Positions 1 to 11,347 of a stretch of DNA of 64,000 nt are shown piece after piece. Location: positions 150,347-214,346 of the forward strand of contig NZ_PPQS01000051.1 in NCBI RefSeq assembly GCF_002902405.1, written 5' to 3'. A model generated the notes under the pieces. It saw nothing but the letters and a program-made list of their open reading frames with translations. It was not told where the DNA came from and made no database searches. The DNA comes from Staphylococcus schweitzeri (GTDB lineage Bacteria > Bacillota > Bacilli > Staphylococcales > Staphylococcaceae). Each line of letters opens with the position of its first letter. Position 1 is the first letter of the stretch. The translations under genes were made by a program, and so were the position numbers.

Positions 1-53
1 AACGCCTAACTCGGATTAAGGAGTATTCAAACATTTTAAGGAGGAAATTGATT

Positions 54-323
54 ATGGCAATTTCACAAGAACGTAAAAACGAAATTATTAAAGAATACCG
101 TGTACACGAAACTGATACAGGTTCACCAGAAGTACAAATCGCTGTACTTACTGCTGAAATCAACGCAGTTAATGATCACTTACGTACACACAAAAAAGAC
201 CACCATTCACGTCGTGGATTATTAAAAATGGTAGGTCGTCGTAGACATTTATTAAACTACTTACGTAGTAAAGATATTCAACGTTACCGTGAATTAATTA
301 AATCACTTGGTATCCGTCGTTAA
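54..323 (+). CDS. rpsO: 30S ribosomal protein S15
   Basis: An 89-residue protein of normal S15 length. It binds 16S rRNA in the central domain and helps assemble the 30S platform. The family signature is visible: the [11 protein letters not shown] segment near the N-terminus, [12 protein letters not shown] in the middle and the closing [14 protein letters not shown] chose the ATG at 54 because a strong AAGGAGG-type ribosome binding site lies at about 39-45; the in-frame TTG upstream has poorer spacing. rpsO next to pnp is a classic bacterial arrangement. Two terminators between them suggest that pnp is transcribed largely on its own. Confidence 0.98.
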   Translation: MAISQERKNEIIKEYRVHETDTGSPEVQIAVLTAEINAVNDHLRTHKKDHHSRRGLLKMVGRRRHLLNYLRSKDIQRYRELIKSLGIRR

Positions 324-342
324 TCTTAATATAACGTCTTTG

Positions 343-376
343 AGGTTGGGGCATATTTATGTTCCAACCTTAATTT
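343..376 (+). terminator. Rho-independent terminator after rpsO
   Basis: A 12-bp stem with two G-U pairs (AGGTTGGGGCAT with ATGTTCCAACCT) and a 4-base loop is followed by a short T-rich stretch. It lies 20 bases after the rpsO stop codon. Confidence 0.8.
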
Positions 377-548
377 ATATCAAAAAACTTTTTACAAATA
401 TTAACATTTATTATATGTTAAGCTAATATTGAGTGAACAATAAGGTTACAATGAGATAAAGATTACATAAGTACACCTAGAGAAATAATCAAGAAATTAA
501 AAATACAAGTATATTTTGAAAATATCACTTATATTTAAATTGATAAGG

Positions 549-604
549 GTGGGACGATAAGTCTATTTTATATATAATAGATGATTATCCCGCTCTCTTT
601 TTTT
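549..604 (+). terminator. Second terminator-like hairpin between rpsO and pnp
   Basis: A long imperfect stem (GGGACGATAA pairing with GATTATCCC, extended by an A/T-rich inner stem) ends in a run of T's at 597-604. It lies about 85 bases before pnp. It may end a short transcript from the 365-base gap or attenuate pnp. Apart from the two hairpins and A/T-rich sequence, I see nothing coding in 324-688. Confidence 0.65.
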
Positions 605-688
605 CCAATTCAATATTTTATAACTAATATTAAAATACGATAATAAATGATATGATATAACTATTAGATTCAAGAGAGGAGATTTATA

Positions 689-2785
689 ATGTCTCAAGAA
701 AAGAAAGTTTTTAAAACTGAATGGGCAGGGAGATCTTTAACGATTGAAACTGGGCAATTAGCTAAACAGGCTAATGGTGCTGTATTAGTTCGTTATGGTG
801 ATACAGTTGTATTATCAACTGCAACTGCTTCCAAAGAACCTCGTGATGGTGATTTCTTCCCGTTGACTGTGAACTATGAAGAAAAAATGTACGCTGCGGG
901 TAAAATACCTGGTGGTTTCAAAAAAAGAGAAGGTCGTCCAGGTGATGATGCAACGTTAACAGCGCGATTAATTGATAGACCGATTAGACCTTTGTTCCCT
1001 AAAGGGTATAAACATGATGTTCAAATTATGAATATGGTATTAAGTGCTGATCCAGATTGTTCACCAGAAATGGCTGCAATGATTGGTTCATCTATGGCGC
1101 TTAGTGTTTCTGATATTCCATTTCAAGGCCCAATCGCTGGTGTAAATGTTGGGTTTATTGATGGTAAGTATGTCATCAATCCAACAGTTGAAGAAAAAGA
1201 AGTGTCTCGTCTAGACCTTGAAGTAGCAGGCCATAAAGACGCAGTGAACATGGTTGAAGCTGGTGCAAGTGAAATAACTGAACAAGAAATGCTAGAAGCT
1301 ATCTTCTTTGGTCATGAAGAAATCAAACGTTTAGTTGATTTCCAACAACAAATCATTGACCACATTCAACCTGTTAAACAAGAATTCATTCCTGTAGAAC
1401 GTGATGAAGCTTTAGTAGAACGTGTGAAGTCATTGACTGAAGAAAAAGGCCTTAAAGAAACGGTATTAACATTTGATAAACAACAACGTGATGATAACCT
1501 TGACAACTTAAAAGAAGAAATCGTCAGTGAATTTGTTGATGAAGAAGATCCTGAAAATGAATTATTAATTAAAGAAGTATATGCAATTTTAAATGACTTA
1601 ATTAAAGAAGAAGTTAGACGATTAATTGCAGATGAAAAAATTAGACCAGATGGACGTAAACCAGATGAAATTCGCCCATTAGATTCTGAGGTAGGAATTT
1701 TACCAAGAACACATGGTTCAGGTTTATTCACACGTGGTCAGACACAAGCACTTTCAGTATTAACTTTAGGTGCATTAGGAGATTATCAATTAATAGATGG
1801 CTTAGGACCTGAAGAAGAAAAACGATTTATGCATCATTATAATTTCCCGAATTTTTCAGTAGGTGAAACTGGTCCAGTACGTGCGCCAGGTCGTCGTGAA
1901 ATCGGACATGGTGCGTTGGGTGAAAGAGCTTTAAAATATATTATTCCTGATACAGCAGACTTCCCGTATACAGTTCGTATTGTAAGTGAAGTGCTTGAAT
2001 CAAATGGTTCATCTTCTCAAGCTTCAATTTGTGGTTCAACATTAGCATTAATGGATGCAGGTGTACCGATTAAAGCGCCAGTTGCGGGTATCGCTATGGG
2101 GCTTGTTACACGTGAAGATAGCTATACGATTTTAACTGATATCCAAGGTATGGAAGATGCATTAGGTGATATGGACTTTAAAGTTGCTGGTACTAAAGAC
2201 GGTATTACAGCAATTCAAATGGATATTAAAATTGACGGTTTGACACGTGAAATTATCGAGGAAGCTTTAGAACAAGCAAGACGTGGTCGTTTAGAAATTA
2301 TGGATCACATGCTTCAAACAATTGACCAACCACGTGGTGAATTAAGTGCTTATGCGCCGAAAGTTGTTACGATGACAATTAAACCAGATAAAATTAGAGA
2401 CGTTATCGGACCAGGTGGAAAGAAAATTAACGAAATTATCGACGAAACAGGCGTTAAACTTGATATTGAACAAGATGGTACAATCTTTATTGGTGCTGTT
2501 GATCAAGCTATGATAAATCGTGCGCGTGAAATTATTGAAGAAATTACACGTGAAGCAGAAGTTGGCCAAACATATCAAGCGACTGTTAAACGTATCGAAA
2601 AATATGGTGCTTTTGTAGGTCTATTCCCAGGTAAAGATGCCTTGCTTCACATTTCACAAATTTCTAAAAATCGAATTGAAAAAGTAGAAGACGTTTTAAA
2701 AATTGGTGACACAATTGAAGTTAAGATTACAGAAATTGATAAGCAAGGTCGTGTGAACGCTTCACACAGAGCATTAGAAGAATAA
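689..2785 (+). CDS. pnp: Polyribonucleotide nucleotidyltransferase (PNPase)
   Basis: A 698-residue phosphorolytic 3'-5' exoribonuclease that degrades mRNA from the 3' end, releasing nucleoside diphosphates; it is a trimer in the cytoplasm. The usual order is visible: two RNase PH-like domains separated by a helical domain, a KH domain at about residues 555-615 with the GxxG loop GPGG near 573, and an S1 domain from about 624 ([18 protein letters not shown]). The length is typical. The ATG at 689 follows a GAGAGGAG ribosome binding site. It lies beside other RNA decay genes (rnjB next, rny about 13.6 kb downstream), which are known degradosome-like partners in Firmicutes. Confidence 0.98.
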   Translation: MSQEKKVFKTEWAGRSLTIETGQLAKQANGAVLVRYGDTVVLSTATASKEPRDGDFFPLTVNYEEKMYAAGKIPGGFKKREGRPGDDATLTARLIDRPIRPLFPKGYKHDVQIMNMVLSADPDCSPEMAAMIGSSMALSVSDIPFQGPIAGVNVGFIDGKYVINPTVEEKEVSRLDLEVAGHKDAVNMVEAGASEITEQEMLEAIFFGHEEIKRLVDFQQQIIDHIQPVKQEFIPVERDEALVERVKSLTEEKGLKETVLTFDKQQRDDNLDNLKEEIVSEFVDEEDPENELLIKEVYAILNDLIKEEVRRLIADEKIRPDGRKPDEIRPLDSEVGILPRTHGSGLFTRGQTQALSVLTLGALGDYQLIDGLGPEEEKRFMHHYNFPNFSVGETGPVRAPGRREIGHGALGERALKYIIPDTADFPYTVRIVSEVLESNGSSSQASICGSTLALMDAGVPIKAPVAGIAMGLVTREDSYTILTDIQGMEDALGDMDFKVAGTKDGITAIQMDIKIDGLTREIIEEALEQARRGRLEIMDHMLQTIDQPRGELSAYAPKVVTMTIKPDKIRDVIGPGGKKINEIIDETGVKLDIEQDGTIFIGAVDQAMINRAREIIEEITREAEVGQTYQATVKRIEKYGAFVGLFPGKDALLHISQISKNRIEKVEDVLKIGDTIEVKITEIDKQGRVNASHRALEE

Positions 2786-2801
2786 TTAATAAAAATCAAA
2801 G

Positions 2802-2838
2802 TCATATGACGGTATTTCATCGTCATGTGATTTTTTTA
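2802..2838 (+). terminator. Rho-independent terminator after pnp
   Basis: The stem TCATATGACG/CGTCATGTGA has one G-U pair and a 9-base loop, and is followed directly by seven T's. Confidence 0.85.
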
Positions 2839-3026
2839 TGTCATTTTGAAGTAGGAACTCAATTTATTTTTATTGCATTGAACATTTTGAAACACTTTAT
2901 CATTTTGTGTGCAACTGTTAATTATCCAGTATGTATAGTGATTAATAGTGTACATCAAGTGTTTTTTAACTTATAATAAATTATGAGTTTATATATGGAC
3001 GGGTAACAAATTTAGGAGGTAAGATT

Positions 3027-4700
3027 TTGAGTTTAATAAAGAAAAAGAATAAAGATATTCGCATTATACCACTAGGTGGTGTCGGTGAAATCGCTAAAAA
3101 TATGTATATCGTTGAAGTAGACGATGAAATGTTTATGTTAGATGCTGGACTTATGTTTCCAGAAGATGAAATGTTAGGTATTGATATTGTTATACCGGAT
3201 ATTTCGTATGTACTAGAAAATAAAGATAAATTAAAAGGTATATTCCTTACACATGGACACGAGCATGCAATTGGTGCAGTGAGTTATGTTCTTGAACAGT
3301 TAGATGCACCAGTTTATGGATCTAAATTAACTATAGCGTTGATTAAAGAAAATATGAAAGCCCGTAACATTGATAAAAAAGTACGCTATTACACAGTTAA
3401 TAACGATTCAATTATGAGATTTAAAAACGTTAATATTAGTTTCTTTAATACAACACATAGTATTCCTGATAGTTTAGGTGTATGCATTCATACTTCATAT
3501 GGTGCAATTGTTTATACTGGAGAATTTAAGTTCGATCAAAGTTTACATGGACATTATGCTCCAGATATTAAACGTATGGCTGAAATTGGTGAAGAAGGCG
3601 TATTTGTATTAATTAGTGATTCTACAGAAGCTGAGAAACCTGGATACAATACACCTGAAAATGTAATCGAACATCATATGTATGATGCTTTTGCTAAAGT
3701 ACGTGGTCGTTTGGTTGTGTCTTGTTATGCATCCAACTTTATACGCATCCAACAAGTGTTGAATATTGCAAGTAAGTTAAATCGAAAAGTATCATTTTTA
3801 GGTAGATCACTTGAAAGTTCATTTAATATTGCCCGTAAAATGGGATACTTTGATATTCCTAAAGATTTACTTATTCCTATAACAGAAGTTGATAATTATC
3901 CTAAAAATGAAGTGATTATTATTGCTACAGGTATGCAAGGAGAGCCGGTTGAAGCATTGAGTCAAATGGCGCAACATAAACATAAAATTATGAATATTGA
4001 AGAAGGCGATTCTGTATTTTTAGCAATTACAGCATCAGCTAATATGGAAGTAATCATTGCAAATACACTAAATGAACTAGTTCGTGCTGGCGCACATATT
4101 ATTCCTAACAATAAAAAGATTCATGCTTCAAGTCATGGTTGCATGGAAGAATTGAAAATGATGATTAACATTATGAAACCTGAATATTTCGTTCCTGTAC
4201 AAGGTGAATTCAAAATGCAAATTGCACACGCAAAGTTAGCAGCAGAAGCAGGTGTTGCACCTGAAAAGATTTTCCTTGTTGAAAAAGGAGATGTCATTAA
4301 TTACAACGGTAAAGAAATGGTATTAAATGAAAAGGTTAATTCAGGTAATATTTTAATTGATGGTATAGGTATAGGAGATGTAGGAAATATTGTCTTACGA
4401 GACCGTCATCTATTAGCGGAAGATGGTATCTTTATTGCGGTCGTAACGTTAGATCCTAAAAATAGACGAATTGCTGCAGGACCTGAGATTCAGTCTCGCG
4501 GTTTTGTGTATGTACGTGAAAGTGAAGATTTATTGCAAGAAGCAGAAGATAAAGTTCGTGAGATTGTAGAAGCAGGTTTACAAGAGAAGCGTATTGAATG
4601 GTCTGAAATTAAGCAAAATATGCGCGATCAAATTAGTAAACTTTTATTCGAAAGTACGAAACGTCGCCCTATGATTATTCCAGTTATTTCTGAAATTTAA
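3027..4700 (+). CDS. rnjB: Ribonuclease J2 (beta-CASP metallo-beta-lactamase fold)
   Basis: A 557-residue RNase J family protein; these combine endonuclease and 5'-3' exonuclease activity and work in an RNase J1/J2 complex. The metallo-beta-lactamase core, beta-CASP insertion ([21 protein letters not shown]) and C-terminal domain are present at normal length. The start is TTG at 3027 behind a strong TTAGGAGGT site. The first metal-binding motif reads HGHEHA at residues 76-81, where active RNase J has HxHxDH, so the catalytic Asp is missing. From what is known of staphylococcal J2, it is mostly structural or weakly active while J1 supplies activity. The name rnjB rests on this degenerate motif and on position. 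Confidence 0.93.
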   Translation: MSLIKKKNKDIRIIPLGGVGEIAKNMYIVEVDDEMFMLDAGLMFPEDEMLGIDIVIPDISYVLENKDKLKGIFLTHGHEHAIGAVSYVLEQLDAPVYGSKLTIALIKENMKARNIDKKVRYYTVNNDSIMRFKNVNISFFNTTHSIPDSLGVCIHTSYGAIVYTGEFKFDQSLHGHYAPDIKRMAEIGEEGVFVLISDSTEAEKPGYNTPENVIEHHMYDAFAKVRGRLVVSCYASNFIRIQQVLNIASKLNRKVSFLGRSLESSFNIARKMGYFDIPKDLLIPITEVDNYPKNEVIIIATGMQGEPVEALSQMAQHKHKIMNIEEGDSVFLAITASANMEVIIANTLNELVRAGAHIIPNNKKIHASSHGCMEELKMMINIMKPEYFVPVQGEFKMQIAHAKLAAEAGVAPEKIFLVEKGDVINYNGKEMVLNEKVNSGNILIDGIGIGDVGNIVLRDRHLLAEDGIFIAVVTLDPKNRRIAAGPEIQSRGFVYVRESEDLLQEAEDKVREIVEAGLQEKRIEWSEIKQNMRDQISKLLFESTKRRPMIIPVISEI

Positions 4701-4718
4701 TCAAAAGTTATTAACACA

Positions 4719-4860
4719 AAAGAGGTCAGAACAATTCATTGAAATATAATTATTGTCATTAACAATATAGTTATATTTTAAAATGGTCATTTTAAAGGGG
4801 AAGTTATATTCAAATAACCTCTGTAGAGTGATACAAAGATGAAACTGTTCTAACCTCTTT
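4719..4860 (+). other. Long structured intergenic element between rnjB and spoIIIE
   Basis: A 15-bp inverted repeat (AAAGAGGTCAGAACA at 4719-4733 and its near-perfect complement at 4846-4860, one G-U pair) encloses about 112 bases. The enclosed sequence holds a second A/T-rich inverted repeat (AAATATAA with TTATATTT, about 4742-4778). The outer right arm ends in CTCTTT but lacks a long T run, so it is a weak terminator. It could be a leader, a 3' end structure or a small RNA. I recognise no known riboswitch class. Confidence 0.5.
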
Positions 4861-4971
4861 CATCGTCTGTTTGAAAAGTAAACTACTAGTTCTACATTCA
4901 AATTTATAACTATAGGGGAATCAGTATTTTTAATTTCGTTATAACATTGACAACATAAGGAGGTGCGTCAA

Positions 4972-7344
4972 TTGGCACAAGCAAAAAAGAAATCGACAGC
5001 TAAGAAAAAAACAACATCCAAAAAAAGAACAAATACGAGGAAAAAGAAAAATGATAATCCGATACGTTATGTCATAGCTATATTAATTGTAGTCTTAGTC
5101 GTGTTGGGTGTTTTCCAACTAGGAATTATAGGACGTCTAATCGACAGCTTCTTTAATTATTTATTTGGTTATAGTAGATATTTAACATATATTTTAGTTC
5201 TCTTAGCAACTGGGTTTATTACATACTCTAAACGTATTCCTAAGACTAGACGCACAGCTGGATCGATTATATTACAAATTGCATTATTATTTGTGTCACA
5301 GATAGTGTTTTATTTTAATAGCGGTGTCAAAGCTGAAAGAGAACCTGTACTTTCTTATGTATATCAATCATATCAACACAGTCATTTTCCTAACTTTGGG
5401 GGCGGCGTGTTAGGATTTTACTTATTAGAATTAAGCGTACCTTTAATTTCATTATTTGGGGTGTGCATTATTACAGTTCTACTGTTATGTTCAAGTTTTA
5501 TTTTATTAACTAATCACCAACACCGCGATGTTGCGAAAATTGTTTTAGAAAACATTAAAACGTGGTTTAGTTCATTTAATGAAAAAATGTCTGAAAGAAA
5601 TCAAGAAAAACAAATCAAACGTGAAGAAAAAGCAAGACTTAAAGAAGAACAACAACAAGCACGTCAAAATGAAAGACCACAAATTAAAGATGTGAGTGAC
5701 TTTCCTGAAGTACCTCAAGAACGAGATATTCCAATCTATGGGCATAATGAGAATGAGGAGAATAATCAACAGACACATAGTCGTAAAAAGCGAATTTTTG
5801 ATGCTGACCAAAGTGTGAACAACGATGGAAGTCATAATAAGATTAAACATCAAGAACAACAGGTAGAACAAAGTAATTATAATACTGAAAGTGAGAACTC
5901 AATAGAAGAAGCAGGGGAAGTAACAAATATATCTTATGTTATTCCTCCTCTAACTTTACTTAACCAACCAGCTAAACAGAAAACAACATCTAAGACTGAA
6001 GTCCAACGAAAGGGACAAATATTAGAAAATACGTTAAAAGATTTTGGAGTTAATGCAAAAGTAACTCAAATTAAAATTGGACCAGCTGTTACACAATATG
6101 AAATTCAGCCAGCACAAGGTGTTAAAGTTAGTAAAATTGTGAACTTGCATAATGATATTGCATTAGCCTTAGCTGCAAAAGATGTTAGAATTGAAGCGCC
6201 AATACCTGGCCGTTCAGCTGTTGGTATTGAGGTTCCTAACGATAAAATTTCATTAGTTTCGTTAAAAGAAGTATTAGACGAAAAGTTTCCGTCTAATAAT
6301 AAATTAGAAGTTGGATTAGGAAGAGATATTTCTGGAGATCCAATTACAGTTCAACTAAATGAAATGCCTCATTTATTAGTTGCAGGTTCTACGGGAAGTG
6401 GTAAATCTGTATGTATAAATGGTATTATTACGAGTATTTTATTAAATGCTAAACCACATGAAGTTAAATTAATGTTGATTGACCCTAAAATGGTCGAATT
6501 AAATGTCTATAATGGTATTCCGCATTTATTAATACCAGTTGTTACAAATCCGCATAAAGCGGCACAGGCATTAGAAAAGATAGTAGCTGAAATGGAACGT
6601 CGTTATGACTTATTCCAACATTCCTCAACGCGAAATATTAAAGGATATAATGAGTTAATTCGTAAACAAAATCAAGAATTAGATGAGAAACAGCCAGAAC
6701 TACCATATATTGTAGTCATTGTAGATGAACTTGCTGATTTAATGATGGTTGCAGGTAAAGAAGTTGAAAATGCGATCCAACGTATTACACAAATGGCTCG
6801 TGCAGCTGGTATACATTTAATTGTTGCTACACAAAGACCGTCCGTCGACGTTATTACAGGTATCATTAAAAATAATATACCTTCTAGAATAGCTTTTGCT
6901 GTTAGTTCGCAAACGGATTCAAGAACAATTATCGGTACTGGTGGTGCTGAGAAATTACTTGGTAAAGGTGATATGCTCTACGTTGGTAATGGGGATTCAT
7001 CACAAACTCGAATCCAAGGAGCGTTTTTAAGTGACCAAGAGGTACAAGATGTTGTAAATTATGTAGTAGAGCAACAGCAGGCAAATTACGTTAAAGAAAT
7101 GGAACCAGATGCGCCTGTAGATAAAGCAGATATGAAAAGTGAAGATTCATTATATGATGAGGCATATTTGTTTGTTATTGAGCAACAAAAAGCCAGTACA
7201 TCTTTATTGCAACGACAATTTAGAATAGGCTACAATCGTGCTTCTAGATTGATGGATGATTTAGAACGTAATCAAGTGATAGGACCACAAAAGGGTAGTA
7301 AACCAAGACAAGTTTTAATAGATCTTAATAATGACGAGGTGTAA
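4972..7344 (+). CDS. spoIIIE: DNA translocase of the FtsK/SpoIIIE family
   Basis: A 790-residue membrane-anchored motor that pumps chromosomal DNA through the closing septum. The N-terminal 30 residues are very rich in Lys, Thr and Ser. About four hydrophobic segments follow (roughly residues 30-180), then a charged coiled/linker region (about 200-340), the motor domain with Walker A GSTGSGKS near 475 and Walker [10 protein letters not shown], and a C-terminal winged-helix gamma domain ([20 protein letters not shown]) that reads KOPS/SRS-type DNA. The TTG at 4972 has an AAGGAGG site 8 bases upstream and is preferred to the GTG at 4963. Staphylococci have two such proteins, FtsK and SpoIIIE; position and length fit SpoIIIE. 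Confidence 0.93.
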   Translation: MAQAKKKSTAKKKTTSKKRTNTRKKKNDNPIRYVIAILIVVLVVLGVFQLGIIGRLIDSFFNYLFGYSRYLTYILVLLATGFITYSKRIPKTRRTAGSIILQIALLFVSQIVFYFNSGVKAEREPVLSYVYQSYQHSHFPNFGGGVLGFYLLELSVPLISLFGVCIITVLLLCSSFILLTNHQHRDVAKIVLENIKTWFSSFNEKMSERNQEKQIKREEKARLKEEQQQARQNERPQIKDVSDFPEVPQERDIPIYGHNENEENNQQTHSRKKRIFDADQSVNNDGSHNKIKHQEQQVEQSNYNTESENSIEEAGEVTNISYVIPPLTLLNQPAKQKTTSKTEVQRKGQILENTLKDFGVNAKVTQIKIGPAVTQYEIQPAQGVKVSKIVNLHNDIALALAAKDVRIEAPIPGRSAVGIEVPNDKISLVSLKEVLDEKFPSNNKLEVGLGRDISGDPITVQLNEMPHLLVAGSTGSGKSVCINGIITSILLNAKPHEVKLMLIDPKMVELNVYNGIPHLLIPVVTNPHKAAQALEKIVAEMERRYDLFQHSSTRNIKGYNELIRKQNQELDEKQPELPYIVVIVDELADLMMVAGKEVENAIQRITQMARAAGIHLIVATQRPSVDVITGIIKNNIPSRIAFAVSSQTDSRTIIGTGGAEKLLGKGDMLYVGNGDSSQTRIQGAFLSDQEVQDVVNYVVEQQQANYVKEMEPDAPVDKADMKSEDSLYDEAYLFVIEQQKASTSLLQRQFRIGYNRASRLMDDLERNQVIGPQKGSKPRQVLIDLNNDEV

Positions 7345-7347
7345 ATA

Positions 7348-8061
7348 ATGTCAGAAATGAATGCGGTATATAAGGTTAAGCAATACATTTTAAATTTGAT
7401 TAATCAGAATAAATTAGAACATGGTGATCAACTTCCTAGTAATTTATCTATTGCCAGAGAATTAAATGTAAAAACCGATGACGTTTATGAAGCCATTCAG
7501 GCATTGATTACTGAACAAGTCATTAAAGATAATTTTGAAGAGGGCTCAAGTGTTAAGTCACTGCCCCCTTTCTTTTATCCATTAAATGAACTGATTAGTA
7601 TAGGGCAGATGATTAAAAATGCAGGATTTGAAAGTGGCACGGAATATTTAAATTTCGATGAACAACCTGCCACAATGTTAGATGCAAGTTTGCTAACTGT
7701 TGAAGAAGGACATCCAGTTACAATTATTGAACGATTGAGAACTGCTGATGGACAACCTGTTGTTTATTGTTTAGATAAAATTGCTAAAAAAGAATTAACA
7801 TGTACAGGCTACCAAATGAGCAATGGTTCAATGTTAAGTGCCATTAAAGAACAAAGTAATCATAATATTTGTTACGCCGATACTGAAATTGAAGCGGTTA
7901 ATTATGAACCAAGAATTTCAGAAGTGTTAAATGCAGCGCCACATGAGGGATTAATTTTACTGAAAATAACTCATTATAATGAGTTAGACGAACCTATCTT
8001 GTATTCATTGAATTATATGAAAAATAGTTTAGTGCAGTTTAAGGTTACAAGAAAAATATAG
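7348..8061 (+). CDS. GntR-family transcriptional regulator with UTRA domain
   Basis: A 237-residue regulator of the GntR/HutC type. Residues 5-70 form the winged helix (VKQYILNLINQNKLEHGDQLPS is the usual first helix and wing start). Residues from about 75 form a UTRA effector-binding domain (typical IIERLRTADGQPVVYC and the closing LKITHYNELDEPILYSLNYM). It starts 3 bases after the spoIIIE stop codon, so the two are probably cotranscribed. The same gene lies here in Bacillus and staphylococci (ymfC in Bacillus). Its effector is not evident from the sequence. Confidence 0.9.
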   Translation: MSEMNAVYKVKQYILNLINQNKLEHGDQLPSNLSIARELNVKTDDVYEAIQALITEQVIKDNFEEGSSVKSLPPFFYPLNELISIGQMIKNAGFESGTEYLNFDEQPATMLDASLLTVEEGHPVTIIERLRTADGQPVVYCLDKIAKKELTCTGYQMSNGSMLSAIKEQSNHNICYADTEIEAVNYEPRISEVLNAAPHEGLILLKITHYNELDEPILYSLNYMKNSLVQFKVTRKI

Positions 8062-8091
8062 ATATAAGTTTTAACTGAGGAGGTTATATAT

Positions 8092-9357
8092 TTGAGTTAT
8101 CAATCTCAACCAAATATACATATAAATGTTTCACCAACTACTAAATTTAAAACAACTACGATAGTGTTTAAATTTATGGCACCATTAGAATATGACACAA
8201 TTACAGCAAGATCACTTTTAAGTAAATTATTAGTACGTGCCACAAAGAAATGGCCTACGGACAAAGCATTTAATAATCATTTAGCTGAATTATATGGTGC
8301 TTATGTAAACAGTACGATTTCGAAATTTAAAGATCAGCATGTCATTACTTTTTCATTAGAAATTGTAAATGAGCGTTACTTAAGAAATCGTGAATCATTA
8401 TTCAATCAAGGATTAGATTTATTACAAGAAATGATTTGGAATCCATTAATTAATAATGGGGCTTTTAATGAAAATTATGTTAATCAAGAAAAGACATTAC
8501 TCGCTAAGAAAATTGAAGCGTTGGTCGATAACAAAGCGCAATATTCATTTTTAAAATTATTAGACCATATGTTTGAAAAGGAAGCGTATAAATATTTATC
8601 TACAGGACAACTAGAACAAATCCCACATATTACTGCTGAAACTCTTTATCATACATATCAATCAATGATTAATAATGATCAATGTTCTGTTTATGTTGTC
8701 GGAAATGTAGAGCCAGAAACTGTTAAACAACAAATTCGTGAAAAGTTTGCAATAAAACCATTTGATAAGCAGCAGTTCCAACATTCAACTCATCATTTAC
8801 ATGGTGAAGATGTTGATTATATTGTTGAATATGATGATGTAGATCAAGCTAAGTTAAATATGGGATATCGTTTTCCAACTCAATATGGTCAACCTGGCTA
8901 CGCTGCATTTGTCGTTTTTAATATGATGTTCGGCGGAGATCCTTCATCCGTATTATTCAACGAAGTGCGTGAAAAGCAAAGTTTAGCTTATTCCATCCAT
9001 TCACAAATTGATGGGAAAAATGGATATTTATTTGTTTTAAGTGGTGTATCAAGTGATAAGTACGAGGTAGCTAAAGATACAATTATCAATGAGTTTGAAA
9101 AAATAAAAAATGGAGATTTTACAGATGAAAAATTGGCTTTAGCAAAGAAAGTAATTATTTCTCATCGCTTTGAGTCTGAAGATCGTCCAAAAAGTATCGT
9201 TGAAATTATGCACAACCAAACACTTTTAGAACAACCTCAAAGTAAAGAAACATTTATAAATGATATCCAGAAAGTAAGTCGTGAAGATATTAAGTCAGTT
9301 GCCAAGCAGTCTTATTTAGATACGATTTATGTATTAACAAAAGGAGGGGATAAATAA
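8092..9357 (+). CDS. M16 family peptidase-like protein (YmfF type), non-catalytic partner
   Basis: A 421-residue protein with the two-lobed M16 (insulinase/pitrilysin) fold; the second half shows the typical FGGDPSSVLFNEVREKQSLAYSI segment. The zinc motif HxxEH of active M16 enzymes is absent, as in the inactive subunit of paired M16 peptidases. The start is TTG at 8092 behind GAGGAGG. The stop overlaps the start of the next gene, an M16 protein that does carry HFLEH, so the two probably form a heteromeric peptidase. The equivalent Bacillus genes are ymfF and ymfH. The substrate is unknown. Confidence 0.88.
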   Translation: MSYQSQPNIHINVSPTTKFKTTTIVFKFMAPLEYDTITARSLLSKLLVRATKKWPTDKAFNNHLAELYGAYVNSTISKFKDQHVITFSLEIVNERYLRNRESLFNQGLDLLQEMIWNPLINNGAFNENYVNQEKTLLAKKIEALVDNKAQYSFLKLLDHMFEKEAYKYLSTGQLEQIPHITAETLYHTYQSMINNDQCSVYVVGNVEPETVKQQIREKFAIKPFDKQQFQHSTHHLHGEDVDYIVEYDDVDQAKLNMGYRFPTQYGQPGYAAFVVFNMMFGGDPSSVLFNEVREKQSLAYSIHSQIDGKNGYLFVLSGVSSDKYEVAKDTIINEFEKIKNGDFTDEKLALAKKVIISHRFESEDRPKSIVEIMHNQTLLEQPQSKETFINDIQKVSREDIKSVAKQSYLDTIYVLTKGGDK

Positions 9358-10643
9358 TGAAAGAACGTTATTATGAATTAATAGATGAAAGAGTTTTTGA
9401 AAAAGAATTAGATAATGGCTTACGTCTATTTATTATCCCTAAACATGGTTTTCAAAAAACATTTGTAACTTATACAACTCAGTTTGGTTCTTTAGATAAT
9501 AAATTTAAACCATTTGGACAAGATGAATTTGTGACGGTCCCTGATGGCGTAGCACATTTTTTAGAACATAAATTATTTGAAAAAGAGGAAGAAGATTTGT
9601 TTACCGCATTTGCAGAAGAAAATGCGCAAGCAAATGCATTTACGAGCTTTGATCGTACAAGTTATTTATTCAGTGCAACAGATAATGTTGAAAGTAATAT
9701 TAAACGTTTATTGACGATGGTTGAAACACCGTATTTTACAAAAGAAACTGTTGATAAAGAAAAAGGAATTATCGCAGAAGAAATCAAAATGTATCAAGAA
9801 CAGCCTGGATATAAATTAATGTTTAATACTTTGCGTGCTATGTACCAACAACATCCAATACGGGTTGACATTGCCGGAAGTGTTGAAAGTATTTATGAAA
9901 TAACTAAAGATGATTTATATTTATGTTACGAAACGTTTTATCATCCTTCAAATATGGTTTTATTTGTAGTTGGAGATGTAAATCCTGAATACATATGCCA
10001 AATTGTTGAAGATCATGAAAATGCTCGCAATAAAGACAATCAACCTAAAATTGAAAGAGGTATTGTTGATGAGCCTAATGAAGTGAAAGAAGCTTTTGTA
10101 TCTGAAGAGATGAAAATTCAGTCGCCGCGTTTAATGCTTGGATTTAAAAATAAACCGTTGCAAGAAGAACCTGAAAAATATGTTCAACGTGATTTAGAAA
10201 TGTCATTGTTCTTTGAATTAATATTTGGAGAAGAAACGGATTTTTATCAACATTTATTGAATGAAGGTCTTATCGATGATACGTTTGGCTATCAATTTGT
10301 GTTAGAACCAACGTATAGTTTTTCAATTGTGACTAGTGCTACTGAAGAACCAGATAAATTAAAAGAATTATTGATGAATGAGTTGAGAGATAAAAAAGGT
10401 AATTTCCAAGATGCTCAAGCATTTGAACTTTTGAAAAAGCAGTTTATTGGTGAATTTATTTCAAGTCTAAATTCTCCTGAATATATTGCAAATCAATATA
10501 CTAAGTTGTATTTTGAAGGTGTTAGTGTATTTGACATGCTAGATATTGTTGAAAATATAACATTAGATAGTATTAATGAAACGTCATCGTTGTACTTAAA
10601 TTTAGAACAACAGGTTGATAGTCGTTTGGAGATTAAAAAATAA
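9357..10643 (+). CDS. M16 family zinc peptidase (YmfH type), catalytic partner
   Basis: A 428-residue M16 metallopeptidase. The inverted zinc motif HFLEH lies at residues 67-71 (the Glu is the general base), with a downstream EEIKMYQEQPG segment carrying the third zinc ligand. The second lobe has the conserved FYQHLLNEGLIDDTFGYQF stretch with which M16 proteins close on peptide substrates. It shares one base with the preceding inactive-type M16 gene and one base with the next gene, so these are translationally coupled. The physiological substrate is not known. Confidence 0.9.
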   Translation: MKERYYELIDERVFEKELDNGLRLFIIPKHGFQKTFVTYTTQFGSLDNKFKPFGQDEFVTVPDGVAHFLEHKLFEKEEEDLFTAFAEENAQANAFTSFDRTSYLFSATDNVESNIKRLLTMVETPYFTKETVDKEKGIIAEEIKMYQEQPGYKLMFNTLRAMYQQHPIRVDIAGSVESIYEITKDDLYLCYETFYHPSNMVLFVVGDVNPEYICQIVEDHENARNKDNQPKIERGIVDEPNEVKEAFVSEEMKIQSPRLMLGFKNKPLQEEPEKYVQRDLEMSLFFELIFGEETDFYQHLLNEGLIDDTFGYQFVLEPTYSFSIVTSATEEPDKLKELLMNELRDKKGNFQDAQAFELLKKQFIGEFISSLNSPEYIANQYTKLYFEGVSVFDMLDIVENITLDSINETSSLYLNLEQQVDSRLEIKK

Positions 10644-11347
10644 TGAAAGCATTGGTATTAGGTGGTTCTGGTTCCATAGGTTCTGAGATTGTACAGCGAT
10701 TATTATCAGATGGCTTTGAAGTGTACATACAATATTATCGTACCGATATAAATGAATTATCAATTAAATTCCAAGGTGACAAAGTACATTTTATAAAAGC
10801 AAATTTAACTAACACGATTGATATTGAAAATACATTTGGTGACATTAAAACATTAGATTGTTTAATTTACGCGAGTGGTCAATCATTATATGGCGTTTTG
10901 CAAGATATGTCAGATTACGATATTGATGTTTGTTACCAGTTAAATGTCTTGCAATTAATCAGGTTATGTCGTTATTTTGTGGATTTATTGCGTCAAAGTG
11001 AAAATGGCAGAATAATAGTTATTTCTTCAATCTGGGGAGAAATGGGTGCCAGCATGGAAACAATTTACTCTACGATGAAAAGTGCGCAATTAGGATTTGT
11101 CAAAGCTTTAAGTCAAGAATTGGCGTTGACTTCAGTGACTGTAAATGCAGTAACTCCTGGATTTGTCGCTGGGAACATGGCTAATGAGTGGCGTGAAGAT
11201 GAACTCCAAGCAATGGTAAATGAATTACCACAGCAACGTCTGATATTACCTAGAGAAATTGCGCATACATGTGCTTATTTATATCATCCAGATGCTAAAA
11301 GTGTGACTGGAACCATTCAAAAAGTAAACGGTGCTTGGTATATTTGA
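10643..11347 (+). CDS. SDR-family oxidoreductase (YmfI type)
   Basis: A 234-residue short-chain dehydrogenase/reductase. The NAD(P)-binding Rossmann motif GGSGSIGSE lies at residues 8-16, the catalytic Ser is in VISSIWGE, and the YxxxK motif (YSTMK) lies at 142-146. The C-terminus ends in the usual SVTGTIQKVNGAWYI. It resembles FabG-type reductases but belongs to the ymf cluster rather than a fatty-acid operon, so the substrate cannot be assigned. It is coupled to the upstream M16 peptidase gene (TAATG overlap). Confidence 0.88.
   Translation: MKALVLGGSGSIGSEIVQRLLSDGFEVYIQYYRTDINELSIKFQGDKVHFIKANLTNTIDIENTFGDIKTLDCLIYASGQSLYGVLQDMSDYDIDVCYQLNVLQLIRLCRYFVDLLRQSENGRIIVISSIWGEMGASMETIYSTMKSAQLGFVKALSQELALTSVTVNAVTPGFVAGNMANEWREDELQAMVNELPQQRLILPREIAHTCAYLYHPDAKSVTGTIQKVNGAWYI

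Noticed and set aside
1366..1731. Minus-strand open frame of 121 codons inside pnp
   Set aside because: It is the reverse shadow of a well-conserved gene, has Ser-rich low-complexity translation, no ribosome binding site and no known family. The same reasoning removes other long minus-strand frames inside recA, rny, mutS, glpF and glnA.
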